Source of the DNA: G039029935 sp039029935
GTDB taxonomy: Bacteria; Chloroflexota; Anaerolineae; Caldilineales; Caldilineaceae
Length of the DNA stretch: 5,912 nt
Direction: 5' to 3'
Assembly (NCBI GenBank): GCA_039029935.1
Contig: JBCCFC010000895.1
Span: 1-5,912, forward strand
A model generated the notes under the pieces. The model did no database searches. It was not told the origin of the DNA and saw only the letters and a program-made list of their open reading frames with translations. This document shows positions 1 through 5,907 of the stretch, piece by piece; the first letter of the stretch is position 1; each line of letters begins with the position of its first letter. A program made the translations under genes and the position numbers.

Positions 1-2
1 AT

Positions 3-1607
3 ATGTTTAACAATAATTATGAAACCGTTGATTGCGATGTATTGTTTGTCGGTGCTGGTCATAATGCGTTGGTTTGCGCTGGCTATTTAGCCAAGGCTGG
101 CTATAAGGTTATTCTATTGGAAAGACGACACAAAGTCGGTGGTGCGGTTGTCACCGAAGAGATCGTCCCTGGATTCAAATTTGATCTAGGTGGGTCCGCC
201 CATATTTTAATCCATCATACACCCATTATTCAGGATTTACAGTTACAAGCGTATGGATTAAGTTACATTGACGTCGACCCACTCTTTTTTGCACCCTTTC
301 CCGATGGCAGTCATCTCACCATCTGGAAGGATATTGATAAAACATGCGAAAGCATTGCGGCCATCTCGCCTGCCGATGCCGATGCCTATCGTGCCTTTAT
401 CCGTACATGGACGCCGCTGGCCGAAGGTATGGTGCAGAGTTTTCTCAACCCACCCACACCGCTTAACCTAGTGCGAAATCTGATGATGCGCACCAGTTCT
501 GGCACAGACCGTTTTGAACGCCTCAGCGATATCCTGCGTGGGTATGGTCAAGTGCTGCGGCAATCCTTCCAAGACCCACGTGTCCAGGCGGTCATCGGCT
601 GGATGGCGGCGCAATCTGGCCCACCACCCGGTGAACCCATGTCTGCTCCCTTTGCACTCTGGCATCCCATGTACCACCATTCTGGCATGAAACGTCCACA
701 GGGCGGCTCTGGCATGTTGACCCAAGCACTGGCGCAGATGATCCAAGCACATGGGGGGCATCTCATCGCGGGCGCACCTGTGCAGCGTATCCTCACCCGC
801 AACGGACGAGCCGTCGGTGCCGAGACTACGGGTGGCATTCGTGTCACCGCCAAGGCCGTTGTCTCTGGTGCGCACATCCACACAACTATGAAGCTGTTGG
901 CGGACCACGCTGACACACCCCAACAGGCCAAGAACCTTGTCAACCAAAGTCGCATTGGCAATGGCTTTGGCATGATTGTGCGCTATGCCATGAACGACCT
1001 GCCCAATTATACGGCCATGCCATCTGCGTTAGACGATGCGGGCAAGGTGATAGCGGGTCCCCAGCACCGTGCCATGCAGTTCATCTGCCCCAGTCTTGGC
1101 TACTTGGAACGTGCCTATGGCGACTATCTCGGTGGCGAACCCTCGCGTGACCCTGCGCTCATCGCCATGACCTTCTCGGCAGTGGATGAGACGCTGGCTC
1201 CGCCTGATAAGCACACGCTCTTTCTCTGGGGTCAATACTACCCCTATGAATTGGCGTCGGGTCAATCGTGGGATGAAATTGGACCACAAGTCGCAGACAA
1301 CATGCTCAACACGCTGGCACAATATGCACCAAATGTGAAGGATGCGGTCATCGACCAACTAATTGAGCATCCACTCTACTTAGAGAGAGAGCTTGGACTG
1401 CTGCGTGGTAATGTCATGCATCTTGATATGTCCATCGATCAAATGTTTATGCTGCGTCCTGCGCTCACAATGAGCAACTATCGTGGCCCCATCAAAGGGC
1501 TATATCTAACAGGAGCCAGCACCCATCCAGGGGGTGGCATTATGGGGGCGTCAGGGCGAAATGCAGCAATGGTCTTGATGGACGATTTGCAGCATAAGAG
1601 ACTTTGA
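3..1607 (+). CDS. crtO: CrtO-type carotenoid (beta-carotene) ketolase, FAD-dependent oxidoreductase
   Basis: Seen: a 534-residue protein opens with a dinucleotide-binding motif, GAGHN at residues 17-21, then the acidic E40 that would hold the FAD ribose, then VGGAVVTEE (45-53). It ends with YLTGASTHPGGG (501-512) and GASGRNAA (515-522), the C-terminal FAD-binding signature of the CrtI/CrtO superfamily. Known: the GAGHN form, the THPGGG tail and a length near 540 residues are typical of CrtO ketolases, which introduce the 4-keto group on beta-ionone rings; CrtI desaturases are shorter. Inferred: it works with the lycopene cyclase encoded directly downstream to make ketocarotenoids, probably at the membrane. 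The ATG at 3 fits the usual short lead before the FAD motif, but no ribosome binding site can be judged because the window begins two bases earlier. Alternatives are a CrtO-like desaturase or a PYROXD2-like oxidoreductase of unknown substrate; the neighbour favours a carotenoid role. Confidence 0.8.
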   Translation: MFNNNYETVDCDVLFVGAGHNALVCAGYLAKAGYKVILLERRHKVGGAVVTEEIVPGFKFDLGGSAHILIHHTPIIQDLQLQAYGLSYIDVDPLFFAPFPDGSHLTIWKDIDKTCESIAAISPADADAYRAFIRTWTPLAEGMVQSFLNPPTPLNLVRNLMMRTSSGTDRFERLSDILRGYGQVLRQSFQDPRVQAVIGWMAAQSGPPPGEPMSAPFALWHPMYHHSGMKRPQGGSGMLTQALAQMIQAHGGHLIAGAPVQRILTRNGRAVGAETTGGIRVTAKAVVSGAHIHTTMKLLADHADTPQQAKNLVNQSRIGNGFGMIVRYAMNDLPNYTAMPSALDDAGKVIAGPQHRAMQFICPSLGYLERAYGDYLGGEPSRDPALIAMTFSAVDETLAPPDKHTLFLWGQYYPYELASGQSWDEIGPQVADNMLNTLAQYAPNVKDAVIDQLIEHPLYLERELGLLRGNVMHLDMSIDQMFMLRPALTMSNYRGPIKGLYLTGASTHPGGGIMGASGRNAAMVLMDDLQHKRL

Positions 1608-1620
1608 TACACACTATTTT

Positions 1621-1682
1621 CTTCCAGGAAGGGGACACAGACTATTTTTCTATTCATAAGCTCTGTCACCTCTTCCTGGAAG
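1621..1682. repeat. Long imperfect inverted repeat (hairpin) between ketolase and cyclase genes
   Basis: Seen: the arms 1621-1640 and 1663-1682 are reverse complements at 17 of 20 positions, and one further position would be a G-U pair in RNA. The outer 11 bases, CTTCCAGGAAG and CTTCCTGGAAG, match perfectly. The loop is about 22 bases (1641-1662) and AT-rich. Each outer 11-base segment is itself nearly palindromic. No T-run follows, so this is not a typical intrinsic terminator. The element begins 13 bases after the ketolase stop and ends 17 bases before the preferred cyclase start. Its right arm contains GGAAG (1678-1682), the only Shine-Dalgarno-like bases near that start. It could be an mRNA stability or translation-control structure, or a small inserted palindromic element. 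Confidence 0.7.
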
Positions 1683-1699
1683 AGTTTACACAAACTTTT

Positions 1700-2530
1700 A
1701 TGACATATTTCGGTTTTCTATTTCAGTTTGTCGGCATCCCACTCATCCTATTAACGCTCGTCGCACTTTGGGATACACACAAACGCAAAAAGTTTTTGCC
1801 AGAATCGCTTCAAAGCTGGCCTTTCCGTTTTGTCCTCACTGCCCATGTCATCGTCGCTGTTGTCTACACAACGCCCTGGGACAACTACCTTGTTGCCACA
1901 AGCGTCTGGTGGTATGACCCACAACTGGTCACGGGCATCGTTTTCGGTTGGGTTCCCGTCGAAGAGTATACGTTCTTTGTACTACAGACGATCATGACAG
2001 GGCTGTGGATACTGTTCATTTGCAAAAGAGAGCAAAATTGGGCAACTTCGGCCACAAATACACCTGTCATTCCTTTACACAATTTGCGTTATTTGGCTAC
2101 AGCATTTGTTGGAATTGTCTGGCTGATCTCTGTTTGGCTGCTATTTAGTGGCTGGCAACCGGGGACCTATCTAGCCCTAGAGCTATCATGGGCACTGCTG
2201 CCTATCCTGCTGCAACTCGCCCTTGGGGCAGATATCCTGTGGCACTATCGTTGGATTGTGCTGTGGTCATGGTTGCCACCAACCGTCTATCTATCCATCG
2301 GTGATGCCATCGCCATTGAGTCCGGCACATGGACCATCGACCCCGCACAGTCGACGGGCATTTTTGTAGGGACACTGCCTGTTGAGGAACTTCTCTTTTT
2401 TGGATTGACCAATCTGCTGGTGGTGTTTGGTGTGATTTTGGTGTTGGAGCGAACGAGTCAGGAGCGTGCGCCGAAAGCGTTGATTCGGTTTTTGGAGAGA
2501 TTTCAGGCGCAAAAGGAAACAATAATCTGA
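1700..2530 (+). CDS. crtYcd: Lycopene cyclase, fused CrtYc/CrtYd type, integral membrane
   Basis: Seen: from ATG 1700 the protein has 276 residues and about seven membrane segments (roughly 5-24, 42-60, 88-107, 131-150, 158-178, 184-203 and 220-249). It is internally duplicated. D61...W71..DP(73-74)...TGI(78-80) followed by PVEE (86-89) recurs as D202...W211..DP(214-215)...TGI(219-221) followed by PVEE (227-230). Known: these paired motifs define the CrtYc/CrtYd cyclases, heterodimeric in some Gram-positive bacteria and fused in archaea, fungi and several bacterial phyla; they cyclise the ends of lycopene to beta-ionone rings. Inferred: it supplies the cyclic substrate for the upstream ketolase. 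Start choice: the reading frame is open back to TTG 1604, which overlaps the ketolase stop, but those 32 extra residues come from the hairpin and do not resemble a family N-terminus, whereas MTYFGFLFQFVG does. Only a weak GGAAG lies 17 bases upstream. The stop TGA shares its final A with the next gene's ATG. Confidence 0.85.
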   Translation: MTYFGFLFQFVGIPLILLTLVALWDTHKRKKFLPESLQSWPFRFVLTAHVIVAVVYTTPWDNYLVATSVWWYDPQLVTGIVFGWVPVEEYTFFVLQTIMTGLWILFICKREQNWATSATNTPVIPLHNLRYLATAFVGIVWLISVWLLFSGWQPGTYLALELSWALLPILLQLALGADILWHYRWIVLWSWLPPTVYLSIGDAIAIESGTWTIDPAQSTGIFVGTLPVEELLFFGLTNLLVVFGVILVLERTSQERAPKALIRFLERFQAQKETII

Positions 2531-4323
2531 TGAAAAATAAAAAGCAAACCATGATTACGATGCCCGGTTTACCCGATGAGCTATTTACAGATCGTCAGGA
2601 ATACCTCAATTACTTCTATGAAGAGGCTCTGTTAGCCGCCACACAGCGGTCAGCCTCTACGGTACTTCTCGGACAGCGTCGTATGGGCAAGACTGAGATA
2701 TTTCGCCGCGTGGTCAATCGACTTTTTGATGAACAAGACCCCAACAATCCCAAGGCGATTGTGCCTGTCTATTACAATTTTGAAGACATCATGCACACAC
2801 CCAACCGGTTTGCTATCGATTATTTAGAAAATTTTTCACGATATTATGTGGCATTTTATCTTCGAGATACAGAGATTATTATAGAAAGATATTCCGGAGA
2901 AGCATTAAAGAAAGCCTTAGAATCTGCAAAATCAACGCACCCATCACCTGATAGTTTTCGCTTGCTCCAAGATTGGTTGACTATTGTTGAGCTTGAGAGT
3001 ACTGTTTATCCTCAAAGCGTTGCTTTACAAGCACCAGGCAGAATTGCATTTACCGAAGAAATCGGTGTTGCTGTCTTTCTTGATGAGTTCCAAAATGTTC
3101 GTATGCCTCACCAGAACAACTTTGATCTTGTTGGATTCTTCCAAGATGCAGTGGTCACACCGTATGCCCCACACTTTGTGACAGGCTCGGCAGTGGGTAT
3201 TCTCGTGCGCGACATTATCGGCGTGGGTCCGCTCTTTGGTCGCTTTTGGAGCAAGCCAATTAAACCACTTTCAGACTACTGGGGGGAGGAGCTAGTCACG
3301 AAAGCCTGCACCTATTATGGTGTCCCCATTGAGCCACTGATTGCGCCTGTGCTATCAAACCGCTGTGGTGGCAATCCTTTTTACATTCACTCGGTCGTGC
3401 GCCAAGCGGCCAAGTTGCGCCGGAATATCATGGATGAAGAGGCCATCAACAATCTACTGGCGGTGGATATTTCATCGGGGTTTATCTGGTCGGAACTGTT
3501 GGCGCAGGTGAATAGCTGGATTCGTCGCATCAATGACAAGAATATCACCAAGTGGATTCTCTATCTTTCGGCACTGGAGGAAGAGGAGGAAATCAGTCTG
3601 GAGCGTATTCAGCAAGAGCTGAAGAAGCGCGAAGGGACACATATTGAGCTAGACCACATCCGTGATGTCTTAGTGCGCCTCTCAGACGGTGATCTGTTGG
3701 AGTATCTGCAATTTGGCGATTGGTTCCGCAAAATGGATGACCCGATTCTCGTGGATTTTCTGCGCGTATGGGGGCGTGTGGAGGTAGAACGGCAGAACCG
3801 CGAGCAGGTGCAGAACGAAATCACGCTGCGATATGACCGTATTCAACGCACCTTCAATGAGTACAAAGGCTATCTGGCTGAAGTGTTTATGGCGCAGGTG
3901 TTGTTGAGCAGCTATGAGTTTGACGCCTATCCAGGGCATTTTTTCAACAGCGAAAGTGATATTCCGATTCGCGCCCCTGTCATCTTTGTTAATCATCGTG
4001 TACGTCCCCGTTCTGGTGCTGGCAATGACATTGATATCCTTGCCTCTATTGGTGGGCACATGTGGGTCTGCCAAAGCAAATGGGTGGTGGACCGCAAAAT
4101 GAGCGTCAAGGTGGTACAGGAGCTGCTTGATCAAGCAGCCTACATCCAAACCAAGGACAATCCGCGCATTCTCTATAAGTGGCTATTTGCACACAATGGG
4201 TTGACCGATGATGCGCTGAAGTTGGCAGAAAAAGAGAATGTCTTTTGGTCTACGCGTGAACAACTGGATAATTTGATGACATTTTTGGGATTGCGAAAAT
4301 TGCCCAAGGATATCGCTTTTTAG
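2530..4323 (+). CDS. P-loop ATPase (ATPase_2/STAND-like) fused to a PD-(D/E)XK nuclease-like domain
   Basis: Seen: 597 residues. Walker A is GQRRMGKT (48-55) and Walker B is AVFLDEFQ (181-188, D185/E186). TGS (218-220) follows as a likely sensor segment, and CGGNPFYIHS (279-288) marks the step from the ATPase core to a helical or winged-helix region. An acidic segment (348-358) leads into a charged linker (415-445). At the C-terminus, E451, the NDID motif (499-502) and QSK (515-517) are arranged like the E...D...(E/Q)xK active site of PD-(D/E)XK nucleases. Known: archaeal-type ATPases and relatives carry such nuclease-like tails (for example DUF234), and they expand in some filamentous bacteria; their biology is poorly known. 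Inferred: an ATP-controlled enzyme acting on nucleic acid, perhaps in defence or genome maintenance. It is probably translationally coupled to the cyclase: ATG 2530 overlaps its stop by one base, with AAGGA at 2513-2517. Starts at 2551 or 2560 are possible. The segment between Walker A and B is long and AT-rich. Confidence 0.75.
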   Translation: MKNKKQTMITMPGLPDELFTDRQEYLNYFYEEALLAATQRSASTVLLGQRRMGKTEIFRRVVNRLFDEQDPNNPKAIVPVYYNFEDIMHTPNRFAIDYLENFSRYYVAFYLRDTEIIIERYSGEALKKALESAKSTHPSPDSFRLLQDWLTIVELESTVYPQSVALQAPGRIAFTEEIGVAVFLDEFQNVRMPHQNNFDLVGFFQDAVVTPYAPHFVTGSAVGILVRDIIGVGPLFGRFWSKPIKPLSDYWGEELVTKACTYYGVPIEPLIAPVLSNRCGGNPFYIHSVVRQAAKLRRNIMDEEAINNLLAVDISSGFIWSELLAQVNSWIRRINDKNITKWILYLSALEEEEEISLERIQQELKKREGTHIELDHIRDVLVRLSDGDLLEYLQFGDWFRKMDDPILVDFLRVWGRVEVERQNREQVQNEITLRYDRIQRTFNEYKGYLAEVFMAQVLLSSYEFDAYPGHFFNSESDIPIRAPVIFVNHRVRPRSGAGNDIDILASIGGHMWVCQSKWVVDRKMSVKVVQELLDQAAYIQTKDNPRILYKWLFAHNGLTDDALKLAEKENVFWSTREQLDNLMTFLGLRKLPKDIAF

Positions 4324-4332
4324 AACCCGCGA

Positions 4333-4373
4333 ATAGGGGTATGATAAACAATCCAGGTTATCATACCCCCTAT
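4333..4373 (+). terminator. Strong hairpin after the ATPase-nuclease gene, likely transcript end
   Basis: Seen: GGGGTATGATAA (4336-4347) and TTATCATACCCC (4358-4369) form a perfect 12-base-pair stem around a 10-base loop. Three further pairs (4333-4335 with 4371-4373) form if C4370 bulges out. It starts ten bases after the stop codon. No T-run follows, so it may act as an RNA 3' end or a factor-assisted terminator rather than a classical intrinsic terminator. Its position after the last gene of the three-gene run supports that reading. Confidence 0.55.
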
Positions 4374-4600
4374 GATTGAACCTCACAGTTTAGTTTATGC
4401 AGCTTGTCACATCAACCTTACGGCAAATTGGTATGCCAACTGATAAAGCACAAGCAATCATCTATTCAAACAAATTTTACACTTTTTTACTACGAAAAAC
4501 ATGATATATTGTCTGCATTTTTGGGGAACCGACCAAGAGTGCTGACCGTTTTGATTGTGTATGGCGATTTTAGGATACTCTTTTTATGCAAAACAAATCG

Positions 4601-4631
4601 TTGACAGAGTTCGACCGTTGATGCATATACA
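4601..4631 (+). promoter_or_regulatory. Sigma70-like promoter candidate for the LysM gene
   Basis: Seen: a perfect -35 box TTGACA (4601-4606) is followed by TATACA (4626-4631), which matches the -10 consensus at four of six positions. The spacing of 19 bases is longer than ideal; registers at 4624-4629 give better spacing but poorer boxes. It lies about 130 bases upstream of the LysM start and points toward it. The motif GACCGTT sits in the spacer and also occurs at 4544-4550, so an operator is conceivable. Confidence 0.4.
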
Positions 4632-4742
4632 GCAAAGGTATATCTTTAATAAATCAATAAAATACACATACAACCAAAACCAAATGCAGAAGTGCAAAAT
4701 CGCTTTGTACATTTGCCATCATTGACGAATTAATTGTTATGC

Positions 4743-4748
4743 AAGGAG
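4743..4748 (+). promoter_or_regulatory. Ribosome binding site deciding the LysM gene start
   Basis: AAGGAG lies nine bases before ATG 4758. This selects 4758 over the in-frame TTG at 4734, which lies upstream of the site. The residues after ATG 4758 form a proper signal peptide, which agrees. Confidence 0.8.
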
Positions 4749-4757
4749 TGTAAAAGT

Positions 4758-5579
4758 ATGACAACCCATTTGTTAAACCGACCCATTGTGCGTCGGTTGT
4801 TGACCATGCTCATCTTGAGCCTTGTTTTAACCATCAGCCTGCCCGCGATGAGGGCATACGCATCTACATACGATACAAGCCATCACGACTATCATCACAA
4901 CCACTATGATCATCACAACAGTCACTATGATGTTGTTTACAGCGATGAGGCATATCCACATGGTCATGCCTATCACACAGACCATCGTGCGCATACACAT
5001 GGCTACCATGCCCATCCCAACAATCATCATGAAGCGCACCATTCACATCATACCTATGATGTCAAAGATGGTGTTCACATCAGCTATGATGCCAATGACT
5101 ATAGCGATGAGAAGATGTACTATAGCCGTGAACATGCTGCAGCCAGAAATCATGCAGCGTATCACAGTGATCACAGTGACTATCACAACGAGCATCCACA
5201 TTACAACCCACGGGCACACCACTACTACACGGTTGCCTATGGGGACACGCTGCACAGCATTGCACACAAGTATGGGATGCCTGTTGAGAAGTTGATCTAT
5301 ATGAACCACATCAGCCATGCCGATTATGTCTATATTGGGCAACAATTGTATGTTGGTCCATCAGATGGCTATAGCCACATGCTGCCTTATCATGGCGACC
5401 CCAAGACATTGGGCAAGCACCAACACGGCTTCAACGCTGGCTATGACCACACCTATCTCTATGGCACATACCACTATCCACAACATGACGGTGATAAGGG
5501 ACATCCAGCATGTGCCGTATGGGCAGAGTCTTACAACGAGACCTGTAATAACCATCCAGGCATTGATGGGGATGACTAG
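4758..5579 (+). CDS. Secreted histidine-rich protein with one LysM domain
   Basis: Seen: 273 residues. The N-terminus is a signal peptide: basic start (R8, R12, R13), hydrophobic core (14-30) and an AYA|S cleavage site after residue 35. Residues 36-156 are a low-complexity stretch in which 32 of 121 residues are His, with many Tyr, Asp and Asn, in clusters such as HHDYHHNHYDHH (42-53). A LysM domain follows at about 157-199 (YTVAYGDTLHSIAHKYG at its start). The tail (200-273) is again rich in His, Tyr and Gly and holds the protein's only two cysteines, C252 and C263. Of 238 mature residues, 45 are His. Known: LysM binds GlcNAc-containing glycans such as peptidoglycan; dense His clusters commonly bind Zn, Ni, Cu or haem and are pH-sensitive. 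Inferred: an envelope or sheath protein that holds metal at the cell surface. I recognise no family for the His-rich parts. It appears to be a single-gene unit with its own promoter. Confidence 0.8.
   Translation: MTTHLLNRPIVRRLLTMLILSLVLTISLPAMRAYASTYDTSHHDYHHNHYDHHNSHYDVVYSDEAYPHGHAYHTDHRAHTHGYHAHPNNHHEAHHSHHTYDVKDGVHISYDANDYSDEKMYYSREHAAARNHAAYHSDHSDYHNEHPHYNPRAHHYYTVAYGDTLHSIAHKYGMPVEKLIYMNHISHADYVYIGQQLYVGPSDGYSHMLPYHGDPKTLGKHQHGFNAGYDHTYLYGTYHYPQHDGDKGHPACAVWAESYNETCNNHPGIDGDD
4893..4931 (+). repeat. Short in-frame tandem repeat inside the His-rich region
   Basis: Two adjacent units, 4893-4910 and 4911-4931, share CATCACAAC and CACTATGAT and differ by one inserted codon. They encode HHNHYD and HHNSHYD (residues 46-58). 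A smaller CACAGTGA duplication encodes HSDHSD (136-141). This suggests growth of the His-rich segment by local duplication. Confidence 0.55.
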
Positions 5580-5765
5580 AATAAAAAGTTGCGCTATTGA
5601 ACCATAAAACGCAATCAGTCTGTTTGTCGAAATCAGCCAAACAACGTGCAGCCGTGCATGGGGAACCCATAGTGTGTTCATTTAAGAATATATAAAACAA
5701 ATAAGGGTTATAAAGAAATTATTTATTCTGTAAAAGTGAGAAGCTTTGTTCGACAGACAGCGTAG

Positions 5766-5786
5766 TACCTTGTCAAATAAGTTTTT
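5766..5786 (+). repeat. Direct repeat, copy 1 of the three-copy motif
   Basis: This 21-base copy matches 5856-5876 at 20 of 21 positions (A5777 against C5867) and starts exactly 90 bases before it. Its TAAGTTTTTG part (5778-5787) is also a perfect reverse complement of 5813-5822, so it can pair with the inverted middle copy. Confidence 0.75.
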
Positions 5787-5812
5787 GAAGTTTTTTACAC
5801 CGGCAAAATACG

Positions 5813-5834
5813 CAAAAACTTAGTTTAGACAGTA
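5813..5834 (-). repeat. Inverted middle copy of the three-copy motif
   Basis: AAAAACTTAGTT (5814-5825) is the perfect reverse complement of 5865-5876 in copy 2. The match continues through GACA (5828-5831) and GTA (5832-5834) with small indels. This copy lies between the two direct copies and can pair with either. Confidence 0.7.
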
Positions 5835-5855
5835 ATAGGCAGGCATGGTTATAAT
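5826..5855 (+). promoter_or_regulatory. Sigma70-like promoter candidate pointing out of the window
   Basis: TAGACA (5826-5831, five of six to consensus) and a perfect TATAAT (5850-5855) are 18 bases apart. Transcription would begin near 5862, inside repeat copy 2, and run toward the right edge. The region is AT-rich, so a chance match is possible. Confidence 0.35.
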
Positions 5856-5876
5856 TACCTTGTCAACTAAGTTTTT
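5856..5876 (+). repeat. Direct repeat, copy 2 of the three-copy motif
   Basis: This copy is nearly identical to 5766-5786 and runs into seven consecutive T (5872-5878). It forms the right arm of the hairpin with 5814-5836. Confidence 0.75.
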
Positions 5877-5887
5877 TTAGCATTGTC

Positions 5888-5907
5888 ATTCCTGCGAAGG
5901 CAGGAAT
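5888..5907. repeat. REP-like palindrome at the right edge
   Basis: ATTCCTGC (5888-5895) and GCAGGAAT (5900-5907) form a perfect eight-base-pair stem with loop GAAG. With its flanks (5885-5912) it resembles the GTCATTCC...GGAATC palindromes dispersed between genes in many bacterial genomes. The window ends five bases later, so its full extent and any partner copy cannot be seen. Confidence 0.5.

Larger units (their letters stand above)
4324..4757. other. 434-base intergenic region before the LysM gene
   Basis: This AT-rich stretch carries the hairpin at 4333-4373, a promoter candidate at 4601-4631 and the ribosome binding site at 4743-4748. An open frame of 66 codons from 4404 has no credible start context and no recognisable protein features. 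I see no tRNA, riboswitch or insertion-sequence remnant. If the promoter candidate is real, the LysM mRNA has a leader of about 120 bases, rich in A and without strong secondary structure. Confidence 0.6.
5814..5878 (+). terminator. Terminator-like hairpin with T-run
   Basis: The left arm 5814-5836 and right arm 5854-5876 pair over 12 perfect outer base pairs, then GACA/TGTC and GTAAT/ATTAC with small bulges; the loop is about 17 bases. Seven T end the right arm. The stem is AT-rich and some T lie within it, so its strength as a terminator is uncertain. The A-run at 5814-5818 could make it work in both directions. Confidence 0.4.

Noticed and set aside
468..973. Two minus-strand open frames inside the ketolase gene.
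   Set aside because: Shadows of a well-supported gene; no recognisable domain and no start context.
1604..1699. Longer cyclase start at TTG 1604 overlapping the ketolase stop.
   Set aside because: The added residues come from the inverted repeat, TTG is a rare start, and ATG 1700 gives a family-like N-terminus. Translational coupling at 1604 is not fully excluded.
4404..4604. A 66-codon open frame between the ATPase and LysM genes.
   Set aside because: No ribosome binding site, AT-rich non-coding composition, and it runs into the LysM promoter candidate.
4722..4750. TTGACG at 4722-4727 as a -35 box for the LysM gene.
   Set aside because: The matching -10 position falls on the ribosome binding site and is G-rich.
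4827..5345. Long open frames on both strands overlapping the His-rich LysM gene (for example 4906-5295 on + and 5043-5345 on -).
   Set aside because: They are by-products of repeated CAT/CAC, TAT and GAT codons, which leave other frames free of stops. Their products are Met/Ile/Val-rich and they lack ribosome binding sites.
5586..5670. Terminator for the LysM gene (TTGCG/CGCAA at about 5589-5614 or ATGGG/CCCAT at 5658-5670).
   Set aside because: Stems of only five base pairs and no T-run after either.
5620..5760. CTGTTTGTCGAA (5620-5631) and TTCGACAGACAG (5749-5760) as terminal inverted repeats of a small element.
   Set aside because: They match at 11 of 12, but the similarity stops at once on both sides, there is no target-site duplication, and the interior has no structure. 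Probably chance.
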